A stretch of 64,000 nucleotides of DNA from Mycolicibacterium celeriflavum (GCF_010731795.1 NZ_AP022591.1:372001-436000); one strand, 5' to 3'. Positions 9,552-18,414 are shown, counted from the stretch's first letter. Translations and numbers: made by a program. The notes: generated by a model from the letters alone, not told the origin.

Positions 9552-10562
9552 GTGGCTGGAACATTTCTGCATACGGTGCGCACCCGCCGTATGTACACGG
9601 GCGAGTCCTCGCGGTGGCTGATGGGTCACGCCAGTGTCAGCCGCAGTACACCAATCCCGGACGCTCCGGACTCTGGTCAGACAAGGTTGGAAGCAGCTGT
9701 CTTTCACGCACTTGCGTCCTGCGGGGAGTACACACCGAACCCCGCAGGTGTTGTTAGGACACGCATCATCGCTGACGGAAGCACCGTCGTGCACGTGGAC
9801 CCCCGCAGCGCCGGCTTCCCCAAGGAGTACGAACTGACACAACTGATAGCCGAGATGCTCCTACCGTATGCAGACCCTGACGGGGGATTGCAAGGCAAGG
9901 CAGGAGTCCGTGTTGCGGACGTCAATCGCACCGATCTTGCCCTGACTCTCGTCGACACGTCAGCTCGAGTGACCCTGCGCGCGGCACCAAAATCTCGGTG
10001 GAACAACGCGGTCGAGATCCACCGAGAACACCTCGAACAAGCGGCATGCAAGGCGCTGTGGGGCGCCGCCGAGTCAACCGAAGAAGAGCGCTACATCTTG
10101 GAGGCCCCGCGGTGCGGAATGCGGCCGGCAATGGACTGGCTTGCATCCGGGTTGTTGCGCCGTATAGCGCTCTTCCGGACTTTGGGCTTGGCGTTCCACG
10201 TTTCTGCGTGGACATTGGGCAACACGTGGAAGATCGAAATCGACACCGATCCGGTTCACGGCGCTGTTCACGACCGCATTCTTGCCGCAATCACTGACCC
10301 GGTCTACGGCTTGCCCCTTCGGGTTACAGATGCAACCTGCTTGTGTGACACTCCCGCTTGGCCACCTGGCTCGGCGCAGAGGAATTGTTGGTACCACCTT
10401 GGCGCCAAGAACGGAATGTCTGTGGAGCTCCAGTTGAGATTCCGTCAGCAAAATCCACCCGCGAGGCTGCTCGACCGTTTGGTTGCTGCCGGCGCTGATC
10501 CGGCGTGGGTCGGTCGTGCTCTACCTCCGTCGTCGAGCTCGTCAACTGGCGGCCGAAACTGA
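9552..10562 (+). CDS. Hypothetical protein, probably with a frameshifted C-terminus
   Basis: A perfect AGGAGG (9539-9544) seven bases before GTG 9552 sets the start (MAGTFLHTVRTRRMY) and gives a 336-aa product. The body has well-mixed composition and reads as a real globular protein (for example DGSTVVHVDPRSAGFPKEY and LGLAFHVSAWTLGNTWKIEI), but I recognise no family. The last residues become low-complexity (PPSSSSSTGGRN). In the -1 frame the same DNA continues as SVVELVNWRPKLTPFDG and VLLVSQKQDPDAEVWRRHP, ending at TAG 10664-10666. That looks like the original C-terminus after loss of one base near 10520. Neighbours are gene-poor DNA on both sides. Confidence 0.6.
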   Translation: MAGTFLHTVRTRRMYTGESSRWLMGHASVSRSTPIPDAPDSGQTRLEAAVFHALASCGEYTPNPAGVVRTRIIADGSTVVHVDPRSAGFPKEYELTQLIAEMLLPYADPDGGLQGKAGVRVADVNRTDLALTLVDTSARVTLRAAPKSRWNNAVEIHREHLEQAACKALWGAAESTEEERYILEAPRCGMRPAMDWLASGLLRRIALFRTLGLAFHVSAWTLGNTWKIEIDTDPVHGAVHDRILAAITDPVYGLPLRVTDATCLCDTPAWPPGSAQRNCWYHLGAKNGMSVELQLRFRQQNPPARLLDRLVAAGADPAWVGRALPPSSSSSTGGRN

Positions 10563-11360
10563 CCCCTTTCGACGGGGCGGCGGAGCGCTATCCAGGTGTG
10601 CTGCTGGTTTCTCAGAAGCAGGACCCCGACGCCGAGGTATGGCGAAGACACCCGAATCGTTGGTAGCTGTCGCCGAGCGAGTCGGAATGACGAGTTGAGA
10701 TGGCGGCCGTGGGTGCAAATGTGCCATAGCGAAATTGGGGGAGTTGAGGTGAATTGCTGTGGAGCACAACTGGGTTGGGCGACGTAATCATGTTAAGGCG
10801 CGAAGTATCGAGAATGTGGGTGATCGATATGGCTACTGCGGGTGCAGGCATTGTGATGACACTCGGGTGACGATGAGCATCGAGAGTCGGCAGTGATTGT
10901 CATGTCCGCCCGACGTCTCGAATCTCACAAAATGAGGGGGTACTGCGCTACCAAGTTTTGCGTCGACAACAGCCAGTTCATCGTCTCCAAACGCGCCAGA
11001 ACGAGTGTCGCCTAGTGCGGCCTGTACCGCGTGCCTGTGACGAGTTTCTTTACTGGTATTAAAAGGAGCACCGGTGTACACCATCGACGCGATGCCACCT
11101 ACCGCATGAGCGGTGCGGACCTGGGTGGTGTGGTTGACGGGCTGCAGACGTCGGCGGCGCCACGATCTGCGGCTATGCGGACGCGGTACGGACAACTGGG
11201 GCTGAGGAAGCTCCAAAGCCCCCGACGAAGCACTCGAAGCCGAAGCGACTCACTTGCTCGTAGAACGGCGCGGCGGCACTGGCGGGGTTTGGATATTGCT
11301 CCATCACGCTGCATGCCTGGTAGCCGTAGGCGACCAGCCTGGTGTCGGTGGGGCAAGGTC
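10563..11360. other. Degraded intergenic stretch
   Basis: Up to 10666 this is probably the displaced C-terminal coding sequence of the preceding gene. Beyond that I find no confident gene; base composition is slightly lower in GC around 10700-11050. On the minus strand around 11173-11340 the translation GYQACSVMEQYPN and SAPVVRTASA faintly recalls small secreted mycobacterial DUF732 proteins, but the frame lacks a convincing start, so at most it is a fragment. Confidence 0.35.
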
Positions 11361-11480
11361 GGCGACACCGATACTGAGAAGGCCCGTCAGCTCCGGGACA
11401 AGGGGATAGCCGCGACAGACATCGCGAAGATGCTGGGCCTCTCCCGCGCAACGGTTTACCGCTACCTCGCCGACGAAGAG
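11361..11480 (+). pseudogene. Remnant of a serine resolvase (C-terminal HTH only)
   Basis: The plus-strand reading here gives GDTDTEKARQLRDKGIAATD followed by IAKMLGLSRATVYRYLADEE, about 40 residues. This is the typical C-terminal Hin/resolvase helix-turn-helix that binds recombination sites. The sequence upstream in this frame is Arg/Ser-rich and does not encode the catalytic serine domain, so only the DNA-binding tail survives. It marks a past insertion of a Tn3-type or invertase-type element into the island. Confidence 0.65.
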
Positions 11481-11485
11481 ATACG

Positions 11486-11582
11486 CCCCCGGCGGGGGTG
11501 GCCCCGAAGGAACACCTCCAACCACCGAAGCGATTCGCCGCTTCCGCGCGGAGCATCAACTACGGCGCACCCCCGGCGGGGG
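11486..11582. repeat. Two identical GC hairpins
   Basis: CCCCC-GGC-GGGGG occurs at 11486-11498 and again at 11570-11582, 84 bp apart. They lie between the resolvase remnant and the 3' end of the converging GHKL ATPase gene. They could act as terminator-like stems for that gene or be residues of the lost element. There is no T-tract. Confidence 0.4.
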
Positions 11583-11637
11583 CATTTGCCGGCAGCATGC
11601 GTGGGAGCCGCATTGGAAGATCCCCCCTTCGCTCCCT

Positions 11638-13320
11638 TCACATCCGCTTGGCGGTGTCGCGGATGTACTGCTCGATCCGCGAGGTCAGTGACTGCATCCC
11701 CAGCGCTTTGGCGTAGAGCGCCGCGGGGGTCTTGAGCTCCTCGACCTGCTCGGGGGTCAGCTGCCACTTCTTCTGGGCGTTGGCGTCGATGATTGTCGCG
11801 GCGTACTCGACGCTGTAGGCCGACTTCATCGCCGCCTCGATGATCGCCGGCTGCAAACCGGGCAGCTTCTGGACCCACCGCTGTACCTCACGGACATACG
11901 GCGCGAACTGGTCGTAGATCAGGATCTTGTTCTGCGTCGCGTACCACGCGATCCCGTAGGGCTCGATCTCCTGGTCGGTGAACTCCACTTGGGGCGTCAC
12001 CACTTTCAGCGTCGGGGTGGCCGGCTGGTCGCCGTCGGCGCCGCGTTCCGGGGCGGCCTTCTTCTGCGGCTTCGACGCGGCCGACACCGAGCTCTCCGAG
12101 CGCTGCGGTTCGCGCGAGGGCACCGCGTCGCCGGCCTCAGCGCCCACCCCGGTCTCGTCCCCGCCGCTGCGCTTGACGCGCACCGGGTTGAGGTTCTTGA
12201 ACCACTCGGGGTCCAGCGCCTTGGCCAGCTCGGTGTCGAGCACTGTCGAGTTCACGGTGACCTCAGAGAGCAGGTCGTCGATCTCCTCGGGCATGTTCTC
12301 GGCGAAGTAGGCGCCCAGCTTCTTCCACGGGATCGTCTTGCGGCTCTCGCCCGGCAGGATCACCGCGGAGCGTGCGGTGTCCTGCTCGGCTCCGGTGACC
12401 TCGATGAGCAACACCACCCGGCTCTGCACCGAGGGGTAGATCACCCCGAAGTCGCCGAGGTACTGGCGCGCGTAGTCGAACACCTCGTTGCCCACCAGCA
12501 GGCCGACGCCGCCGGGCAGCACCTCACGGGACGTGCGCCGGTTCTGCTCCTCGGCGGCCGGCGGCAGGATCCACCACCGCATCACCCCGGACATCCCGGC
12601 CACGCCGGTGAACTCCAGTTCCCCGCAGTCCTCGCCGAAGGTGTTGAGATACTCGCCCATAGGGGTCACCCGGCGCAGCTGGGCGCGGTCGGTGTGGGAC
12701 CCGCGGTGCTCGACGAATACTGTCACGTCCCCCTGGCCGAGGCGGAAGTAGCGCCGCGACAGGAACTTGTGGACCTGGTAGCTGGTCGAGTTGTCCCAGG
12801 TGTTGTGCCGGCCGTCGCCGTGCAGGACCACCGCGGTGCCGCAGGACTGGCCCTCGAGGCGGTCGAGGACGGCCGCATCCGGTGCGTACTCCTCGATCTT
12901 GACCTGGTCGCCCTCCTCGTCGGTGGACTCCCAGACGCGCACACCGTACTGGCCCCGATCCTTGTGCAGGGTGACGGCGGTCTCGGCGCCATCGGCTGTG
13001 CGGCAGGCGAACTCCACCCCGGCGGGGTTGGACGGCAGGGACGCGATGCGTGCGCCGACGCCGTAGTTGGCCGTGGTGGTGCCGCAGTGCAGGTGCGACA
13101 TCCGGTCGATCAGCTGCTCGCCGATCATCCCGCTGCCGTTGTCGGTAATCCGGGCGAAAACCCGGTTGCCGGCGGTGTATCCGTCGACCACCACGCGGGT
13201 GGCACCGGCCTCGATGCCGTTCTGCACGAACTCCCGGAACATCTGCATGGGGTCCATGCCGCGGGCCTCGCGCTCGATCCAGAGGGCGGTGCCCTGCGGG
13301 TCGTTCACCAGTGATCTCAT
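11638..13320 (-). CDS. GHKL/HATPase-type ATP-binding protein
   Basis: This 560-aa protein has an N-terminal Bergerat-fold ATPase domain. The N-box is FREFVQNGIEAGAT (Glu30, Asn34), the G1 box is ITDNGSGM (Asp60), and a later glycine motif NYGVGARIAS follows near residue 90. The layout recalls Hsp90/MutL/MORC-type ATPases rather than sensor kinases, since no histidine-phosphorylation helix is seen. A Ser/Pro-rich linker lies around residues 385-430, then a helical C-terminal domain of about 120 residues. GGAAAGAAA before ATG 13320 supports the start. It lies 58 bp downstream of the HTH protein on the same strand, so the two are probably co-transcribed. A role in DNA transactions or defence is possible but inferred only from fold and island location. 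Confidence 0.75.
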   Translation of the reverse strand: MRSLVNDPQGTALWIEREARGMDPMQMFREFVQNGIEAGATRVVVDGYTAGNRVFARITDNGSGMIGEQLIDRMSHLHCGTTTANYGVGARIASLPSNPAGVEFACRTADGAETAVTLHKDRGQYGVRVWESTDEEGDQVKIEEYAPDAAVLDRLEGQSCGTAVVLHGDGRHNTWDNSTSYQVHKFLSRRYFRLGQGDVTVFVEHRGSHTDRAQLRRVTPMGEYLNTFGEDCGELEFTGVAGMSGVMRWWILPPAAEEQNRRTSREVLPGGVGLLVGNEVFDYARQYLGDFGVIYPSVQSRVVLLIEVTGAEQDTARSAVILPGESRKTIPWKKLGAYFAENMPEEIDDLLSEVTVNSTVLDTELAKALDPEWFKNLNPVRVKRSGGDETGVGAEAGDAVPSREPQRSESSVSAASKPQKKAAPERGADGDQPATPTLKVVTPQVEFTDQEIEPYGIAWYATQNKILIYDQFAPYVREVQRWVQKLPGLQPAIIEAAMKSAYSVEYAATIIDANAQKKWQLTPEQVEELKTPAALYAKALGMQSLTSRIEQYIRDTAKRM

Positions 13321-13378
13321 CTGTGTTTCTTTCCCGGCCCGGAGGCCGTTTGTGGTGGTGGTGGGTTTGTGGTGGTGA

Positions 13379-14791
13379 CTAGCGGCCTCGACGCTGCTTC
13401 TTCTGCTTGCCCGAGTTCCTTCGAGCCGCCGCCCGCCGACGGGCCTTGTTGAGAATCTCCATGGCCGCCCCGACGACAGCGGGGTCGCCCATCGCGGCCT
13501 GCAGATCGGCTTGGCGGACGAACCCGACGTCGTTGCACACCAGGCCGCCGACGACGTAGAGCAGGCGTGCGTCCTCGGTCATGTCGGCGTCGAGCACACC
13601 TTCGCCCTCGATCATCCGCATGATGTGGCGGCGCCGTTCCTGGCTCAGGTTCGCGGTGAAACGTCCTAGCTGTTGCGCGGTTTCGGTGTCCGCGGTGGGG
13701 GCGGTGGTGGTGGGCAGGTTGGGTCCCGGTGCGGCTCCTCGCCGGCCGGGCTTGGTCGGCGCCAGGTAGCCGCGGCGGCGCGCCAGGGCGATCCAGTCGC
13801 GGATGGTCGCCTCAGGGCGGTCGAAGATCTCCGACATGCGCCTGAGTGCGCCACGGCCCCGGCCGGCCTCCCCGATGTAGGCCTCGGCGACGTCGATGAG
13901 CAGCTCGTCGCTGAGCTCGGGCCGGCCGCGGCGGCGCGCTCCGATCGCCGTGGAGTTCTCCAGCGCGCGGCGCTGTTCCTCGGTCATCTCATCGACGGTC
14001 AGACTGCCCCCGGTTCCGCCGGGCGAGCCAAGCAGATGGATCCCCTCGGTGCGCCACGAATCATCGGCGAGGCGCCGCTGGGTCCGGGTGAGGATCTGGC
14101 CGATCGGGATGCGCCGCAGGACATCCGAAGTGATCAGGCTCGGGGGGTTCTGGCTGTCAGGCTGCTCGGGGGTCTCCGGTGGCGTGTACTCGTCGGATTC
14201 GATTCCACCGAAGTACCCCCAGTCGCGCCGGAACAGTTCCAGTTCGGCGACCTCGAGGCCCTGCCCGCGGTTGACTAGGACCGCATAGACGACGACGGGC
14301 AGCTGCTCGCTGTGGTAGACGACGTCGCACACGTAGCCGGGGCCGCGGGGAAGGTCTTTGATGAAGGTCTCTAGGCGATCGCTGGGCCAGTCGGCGTCCG
14401 AGTCGGGGTCGCCGGCACCTGCCGCGTCGTCCTCGTCGTCGCGGGGGCCGAAACCCATGTCGATGGTCGATCCCTTGAGCAAGTCGAGCAGCTGGCGGTC
14501 ACGGCTCCGGCTATACGACAGGTCGCGGATCCCAGGGCGGGGGTCGTTGATGAAGTCGATGCCCTCGTTGTCGGTCATGGGATTCAGATTAAGCCCGTAG
14601 GTCCGCTGGAAAGCGGAGAAAACCTGCCGAGTTACCCGGCGGGATAAGTCAGCGCAAACTCGATTCGCTTGCTGGATGAGCTGCGTGCGGGCCAACACCG
14701 CCCTGGTGGCTTCGGACTCGGCGCGAGCAGCATCCGCGGCTACGTCGCCGCCCTGCGGTTGCTTCGGGAATGCCACGCAGTACTGCCTCAT
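13379..14791 (-). CDS. HTH protein of unknown function, partner of the GHKL ATPase
   Basis: From ATG 14791 (preceded by AAGGA) this is 470 aa; a later ATG at 14578 would avoid most overlap with the antisense integrase gene. After an acidic stretch (DDEDDAAGAGDPDSDADW) there is a beta-rich part (YVCDVVYHSEQLPVVVYAVL). Near residue 320, ELSDELLIDVAEAYIGEAGR leads into a helix-turn-helix (IFDRPEATIRDWIALARRRG) of the type seen in actinobacterial mobile-element proteins. The tail is very basic (RRRAAARRNSGKQKKQRRGR). The gene probably forms an operon with the GHKL gene. DNA binding is likely; the biological role is unknown. Confidence 0.65.
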   Translation of the reverse strand: MRQYCVAFPKQPQGGDVAADAARAESEATRAVLARTQLIQQANRVCADLSRRVTRQVFSAFQRTYGLNLNPMTDNEGIDFINDPRPGIRDLSYSRSRDRQLLDLLKGSTIDMGFGPRDDEDDAAGAGDPDSDADWPSDRLETFIKDLPRGPGYVCDVVYHSEQLPVVVYAVLVNRGQGLEVAELELFRRDWGYFGGIESDEYTPPETPEQPDSQNPPSLITSDVLRRIPIGQILTRTQRRLADDSWRTEGIHLLGSPGGTGGSLTVDEMTEEQRRALENSTAIGARRRGRPELSDELLIDVAEAYIGEAGRGRGALRRMSEIFDRPEATIRDWIALARRRGYLAPTKPGRRGAAPGPNLPTTTAPTADTETAQQLGRFTANLSQERRRHIMRMIEGEGVLDADMTEDARLLYVVGGLVCNDVGFVRQADLQAAMGDPAVVGAAMEILNKARRRAAARRNSGKQKKQRRGR

Positions 14792-15922
14792 GGTCTGTCC
14801 TTCTTCCCCTGGGCTGGCCGCAGCGTCGCCAACGTCAGCGGCATGGTCACCCACACCGAGAACACGACGCCACCCCTGCCATGGGAAACCTGGGCACCGC
14901 TAATCACCGCATCATGGGTGATCGTCGACAGGTTCAGCTCCGACATCATTGCCGCGGCCGACACCCGCGCCGCGCTCCCCAGAGATCCACGAGGGCCAGC
15001 CGGGTCAAACGCCTACAGCGCCCTTCTCGACTGGACCGAACAGGGCGGCCCCATACCCCTGCATACGGGATTCGGCCGCACCAATCACCAACGAGGCCAG
15101 GCGAATACCGTACTTCTGGAACGGTTACTCGGCATCAATGCCAACATCCTGAGCCGGGCGAGTCATCAGTACATGCCCGACGCTGCCGCGCTCATCACGA
15201 AGGCGGCAGCCGACCCGGAGCGGGCGACCTTCGGAGGACTTCACATTCCGACTGCCGTCGTCTGGCACCCCGACGGAACCAGCAGCACGTGGGTCGACGA
15301 ACTAGGCCTCGGCGAAACAGAACACCTCGAAAGCGTGCTCCGCGGAGCCTGCTACGTCCTGATCGCCAGCCTCACCGGCATGCGCGACAGCGAGATCCAG
15401 GAACTAACACGCGACAGCCACACCACCAAGGACGGTCTCGCCGCCCTCAGCAGCATTCAGCACAAGGGCACCGAGCGTCCCGACGGTGAGCGTCGAACGT
15501 GGTGGGCACATCGACCCGTCATCCGGACCGTCGAGGTGCTGGGCAACCTCACTAGACACGACACGCACCTGTTCGCCCGTCGCAGTGGCAACGCCGGCTC
15601 CTACCTTCCCAACCGCGACATCGCCAGGCTCATCGCATTCATCAACGATGACCCCGCCCAACGACCCGGACGTGGACGAGGACTCGGCCTGGAACACATC
15701 GCGATCCCGAGAGGCCAGGCCATCAACGCGACCTCCCTGCGCCGCTCATTCAGCGTCTTCGCCACCACCCGCCCCGGAGCCGAACTCGGACTGGGAATCC
15801 AACTGGGACACAGTGCCTGGCGGATGACCACCGGCTACATGAGCGACGCACAACAACGGGAGGCTGAGCGCCCCGAAATCGAACTTGTTACACGAATCCG
15901 GAGAGGGCGAAGCGGGGAGTGA
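14669..15922 (+). pseudogene. 5'-truncated tyrosine integrase with intact catalytic domain
   Basis: An in-frame TAA at 14645 precedes only eight codons before TTG 14669, so the frame lacks most of the N-terminal region expected for this large actinobacterial integrase type. The coding match starts at about ASSIRGYVAALRLL and FFPWAGRSVANVSG. It runs through ENTTPPLPWETWAPL, the first Arg box (LTGMRDSEIQEL), a Lys candidate (IQHKGTE), SLRRSF in place of HxxR, LGHSAWR and the nucleophile region TTGYMSD. The catalytic set is thus nearly complete. The 5' part overlaps the antisense HTH gene by 123 bp. A truncated relic is the best reading, though expression of a short active form from TTG 14669 cannot be excluded. 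Confidence 0.7.
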
Positions 15923-16023
15923 CTGGCCGTTTGCCCACCGTCATGCAACCTTGCCCTACCAAAGTTGACCACTATCGCCGTTGCGCAGGTCGTCTTCGCC
16001 GTCAGGTAAGGGACCATCAGATC

Positions 16024-16665
16024 ATGGCGGATGAGTCCTACCAGGTCCGGCGGATGAAGCTCGACCAGTGCGACGCGAACCGGCTTGGGAAGTGGTCCTC
16101 GCTGTGGGCGGACCTGATCCACGTCGACATGGTCCTCTCAGAGAGGGCCGGGGTTCCCACCGCCGCTAGGAACGTGTTCCTCCGGCGCGCGCTGTGGGAA
16201 TCAGCGATCGTCAGCTACGGCCGCATGGCAGTCAGCGAGAAGCGCCGTAAACTCGACCACGAGGAACTGCTGCGTGCCGCGCGAGGCGACCGCGGCGTCG
16301 AGTTCCACGCGCTACTCATGGGCTGGCGGCACGATCACGTCGGACACCGCCTGTCCCGGGAACTTGAGTCGATCGACGTATATGCGGACTACCTCGATGC
16401 TGATCCCGGTGTTCTCGACTCGCTGCGCGTCGCGGTATCACCCTCGGGCGGGCCGACGGACGACTCAGCGTTCGTGGTCGAGTTCCGTGAGCATGTGACA
16501 GCCCTCCGGGACACGCTGTGGGAGCGGTACTTGGCGCCGATCGGTGAGCTGATCGCGAAGCAACGTCCCACGGGGACTCCGATGCCGACCCCAGCCGAGT
16601 CGTCGGACCGCCTGATCGTGGAGCAGACCCTGTGGGCGCGAAGCAACGGCACTGGAATGAGCTGA
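16024..16665 (+). CDS. Hypothetical helical protein, possible HEPN-type RNase
   Basis: A start at ATG 16024 (AAGGGA upstream) gives 213 aa; the frame extends back to GTG 15919, but that N-terminus looks non-coding. The protein is mostly helical. WRHDHVGHRLSRELESIDVY near residue 100 contains Arg102-x5-His108, compatible with the R-x4-6-H motif of HEPN ribonucleases, which often act in abortive infection and toxin modules. The match is to the motif only, and I do not recognise a named family. It stands just before the XRE-ImmA/PIN pair on the same strand, 109 bp away, within the putative defence cluster. Confidence 0.55.
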   Translation: MADESYQVRRMKLDQCDANRLGKWSSLWADLIHVDMVLSERAGVPTAARNVFLRRALWESAIVSYGRMAVSEKRRKLDHEELLRAARGDRGVEFHALLMGWRHDHVGHRLSRELESIDVYADYLDADPGVLDSLRVAVSPSGGPTDDSAFVVEFREHVTALRDTLWERYLAPIGELIAKQRPTGTPMPTPAESSDRLIVEQTLWARSNGTGMS

Positions 16666-16755
16666 GCACGGACCGCTTCATCCGCAGTGGAGCTTCCGGC
16701 ACCGGAAGGTCGACTCCACCGAGGTGTGCAGTCCCTCATCGACACGATCCGCTGC

Positions 16756-16774
16756 ATGTGCGAAAATCCCACAT
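16756..16774 (+). promoter_or_regulatory. Candidate operator at the XRE-ImmA start codon
   Basis: ATGTG (16756-16760) and CACAT (16770-16774) form a perfect inverted repeat around a 9-bp centre. It ends directly at the ATG of the XRE-ImmA gene, a position expected for autoregulation by its XRE domain. No separate ribosome-binding site is obvious, so the transcript may be nearly leaderless. Confidence 0.4.
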
Positions 16775-17857
16775 ATGGATGGGAAGGTACTTGGTGAGCG
16801 GATCGCCCAAGCACGCGGCGACCTCAACATCACGCAGGAACACCTCGCCAACCGTGTCGGTATCGAACGCACCGCCCTGGGCCGGATCGAGAAGGGCGAA
16901 CGCAAGGTGTCCGCCGTGGAGCTGGTCAACCTCGCCGCGGCGCTGGAAGTCCCCTTGGCGTGGTTCGTGCGTGACCCGCTGCCGGCCGTGATAAGCCGCC
17001 GCACCGACGCGGCACCCTCCCACGAAGTGACCGCCCGACTGGACCGTCAACTGGAACTATTCTCCGGCGACGTGGCGTCGCTGCTCGCTTCCGGGGTGAT
17101 TATCCCGGCCACCGACAAGCCTTCGTGGCGTACTCCGAGGACGCACTCCGAGGCCGAGCGGACCGCACGCGAGGTGCGCTCCCAACTCGGGGTGGACAAC
17201 GGGCCGCTCCTCGGCTTGGCGGCTATCACCGAGCGGTTCGGCCTCTACTCGTGTTCCCTGGCGCTGGGCAACGGCGGCGCTGACGGCGCCCTCGTCGAAG
17301 TCGCTGAGGGTGTCGCGGCTGCGGTGATCGACGGGGATGCCCGGCCCGGGCGGCGGCGCATGTCGCTGGCGCACGAGCTTGGGCACTGGCTGTTCGGTGA
17401 CCCGTACGATCTCGGCGCTGATGACACGGAGAAGAGGATCAACTCCTTCGCCGCGTACCTCTTGGCTCCCCGGTCGGGAGTCACCGCACTGTGGAACCAG
17501 CACCTTGGCGACTCGGTACGCGACCGGACGATACGGGTCGCCGCAGCGTTCCGGATGTCGTGGTCGGCGGTGATCCTGCACCTGCGCAACCTGGGTCAGA
17601 TCAACGAGGATGAGTTCCGCTCGCTGGACGGCCGTATACCCGTCTCCGGGGAGTTCGCCAAGCTGGGCATCACACTGGACACCGAGGAGCTGAAGGCGCC
17701 GTCGCTGTCGCCGGGCATCACCGCGGCGATCATCGAGGCCTACGTGGACCGGCGGATGTCCGCGGCGCGGGTGGTGGAACTGCTCCGCGGCGGCCTTGAT
17801 GCGGATGATCTTCCCGAGCAGCGTGTGGAGTCCGCCGCCGACTACGCGAGCCTGTGA
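16775..17857 (+). CDS. XRE regulator fused to ImmA/IrrE-type zinc metalloprotease
   Basis: This is a 360-aa protein. Residues about 5-65 are an XRE helix-turn-helix (LNITQEHLANRVGIERTALG, RIEKGERKVSAVELVNLAAA). Residues about 130-270 are an ImmA/IrrE (COG2856) peptidase with the HExxH zinc motif in LAHELGHWLFG (His200, His204) and a downstream acidic stretch (DLGADDTEKRINSFAAYLL). Family members such as ImmA and IrrE cleave repressors to induce mobile elements or stress genes. The gene overlaps the following PIN-type gene by GTGA, so the two are translationally coupled and fit an XRE-COG2856/toxin-like module. An inverted repeat abuts the start. Confidence 0.85.
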   Translation: MDGKVLGERIAQARGDLNITQEHLANRVGIERTALGRIEKGERKVSAVELVNLAAALEVPLAWFVRDPLPAVISRRTDAAPSHEVTARLDRQLELFSGDVASLLASGVIIPATDKPSWRTPRTHSEAERTAREVRSQLGVDNGPLLGLAAITERFGLYSCSLALGNGGADGALVEVAEGVAAAVIDGDARPGRRRMSLAHELGHWLFGDPYDLGADDTEKRINSFAAYLLAPRSGVTALWNQHLGDSVRDRTIRVAAAFRMSWSAVILHLRNLGQINEDEFRSLDGRIPVSGEFAKLGITLDTEELKAPSLSPGITAAIIEAYVDRRMSAARVVELLRGGLDADDLPEQRVESAADYASL

Positions 17858-18414
17858 CGGTCGCCGACGACACCCGCTGGGTGATGGACACGTCCACCTT
17901 CACCCACTTCTGCCGTGCGAAACGCGAGGACGTGCTGCAGCGGCTCGCCCCTCAGGGACTGATCCTCATCCCCGACAGCGTCGATGTGGAGATCGGGCGT
18001 GGCCGGGACCTCGGCTACGACCTCCCCGACATCGACAGTCTCCCGTGGGTGGAGCGCGGCATTCTTACCGAGGACGAGCAGACCCTGCAGTTGCTGATCA
18101 AGGTCGATATGCCGTCGAAGCCGGGTGATGCTCCGACGAAGAATCTCGGTGAGTGTGCGGTGCTGGCGTGCGCCACGGAGCGTGGTATGACCGCGGTGAT
18201 CGATGACCGCGACGCCAGGGTGCAGGCACGCGCTCGAGGGCTGCGCTTCGAGACCACCATGCACATCATCATCGAGGCGTACAAGCGCCTGGACGACATC
18301 GATACGGAGGCCGCGGAGCAGCTGTATGAGGCGCTGCTGGCGACCGACATGCGTTTGCCGCGGGTGGACAGCGTAATCGGGTGGGGCTACGCGATGGAGT
18401 TGTTGCCGGGGTAG
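17854..18414 (+). CDS. PIN-domain-like nuclease, possible toxin of the XRE-ImmA module
   Basis: GTG 17854 overlaps the XRE-ImmA stop and gives 186 aa. Acidic residues are spaced as in PIN nucleases: WVMDTSTF near residue 12, DVEIG near 46, LGECAVLACA near 100 and AVIDDRDAR near 116. Many PIN proteins are Mg2+-dependent RNases acting as toxins. Coupling to an XRE-metalloprotease suggests that the upstream protein controls or restrains this one. Assignment rests on motif pattern and operon structure; the exact subfamily (perhaps DUF4411-like) is not certain. Confidence 0.7.
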   Translation: MTVADDTRWVMDTSTFTHFCRAKREDVLQRLAPQGLILIPDSVDVEIGRGRDLGYDLPDIDSLPWVERGILTEDEQTLQLLIKVDMPSKPGDAPTKNLGECAVLACATERGMTAVIDDRDARVQARARGLRFETTMHIIIEAYKRLDDIDTEAAEQLYEALLATDMRLPRVDSVIGWGYAMELLPG

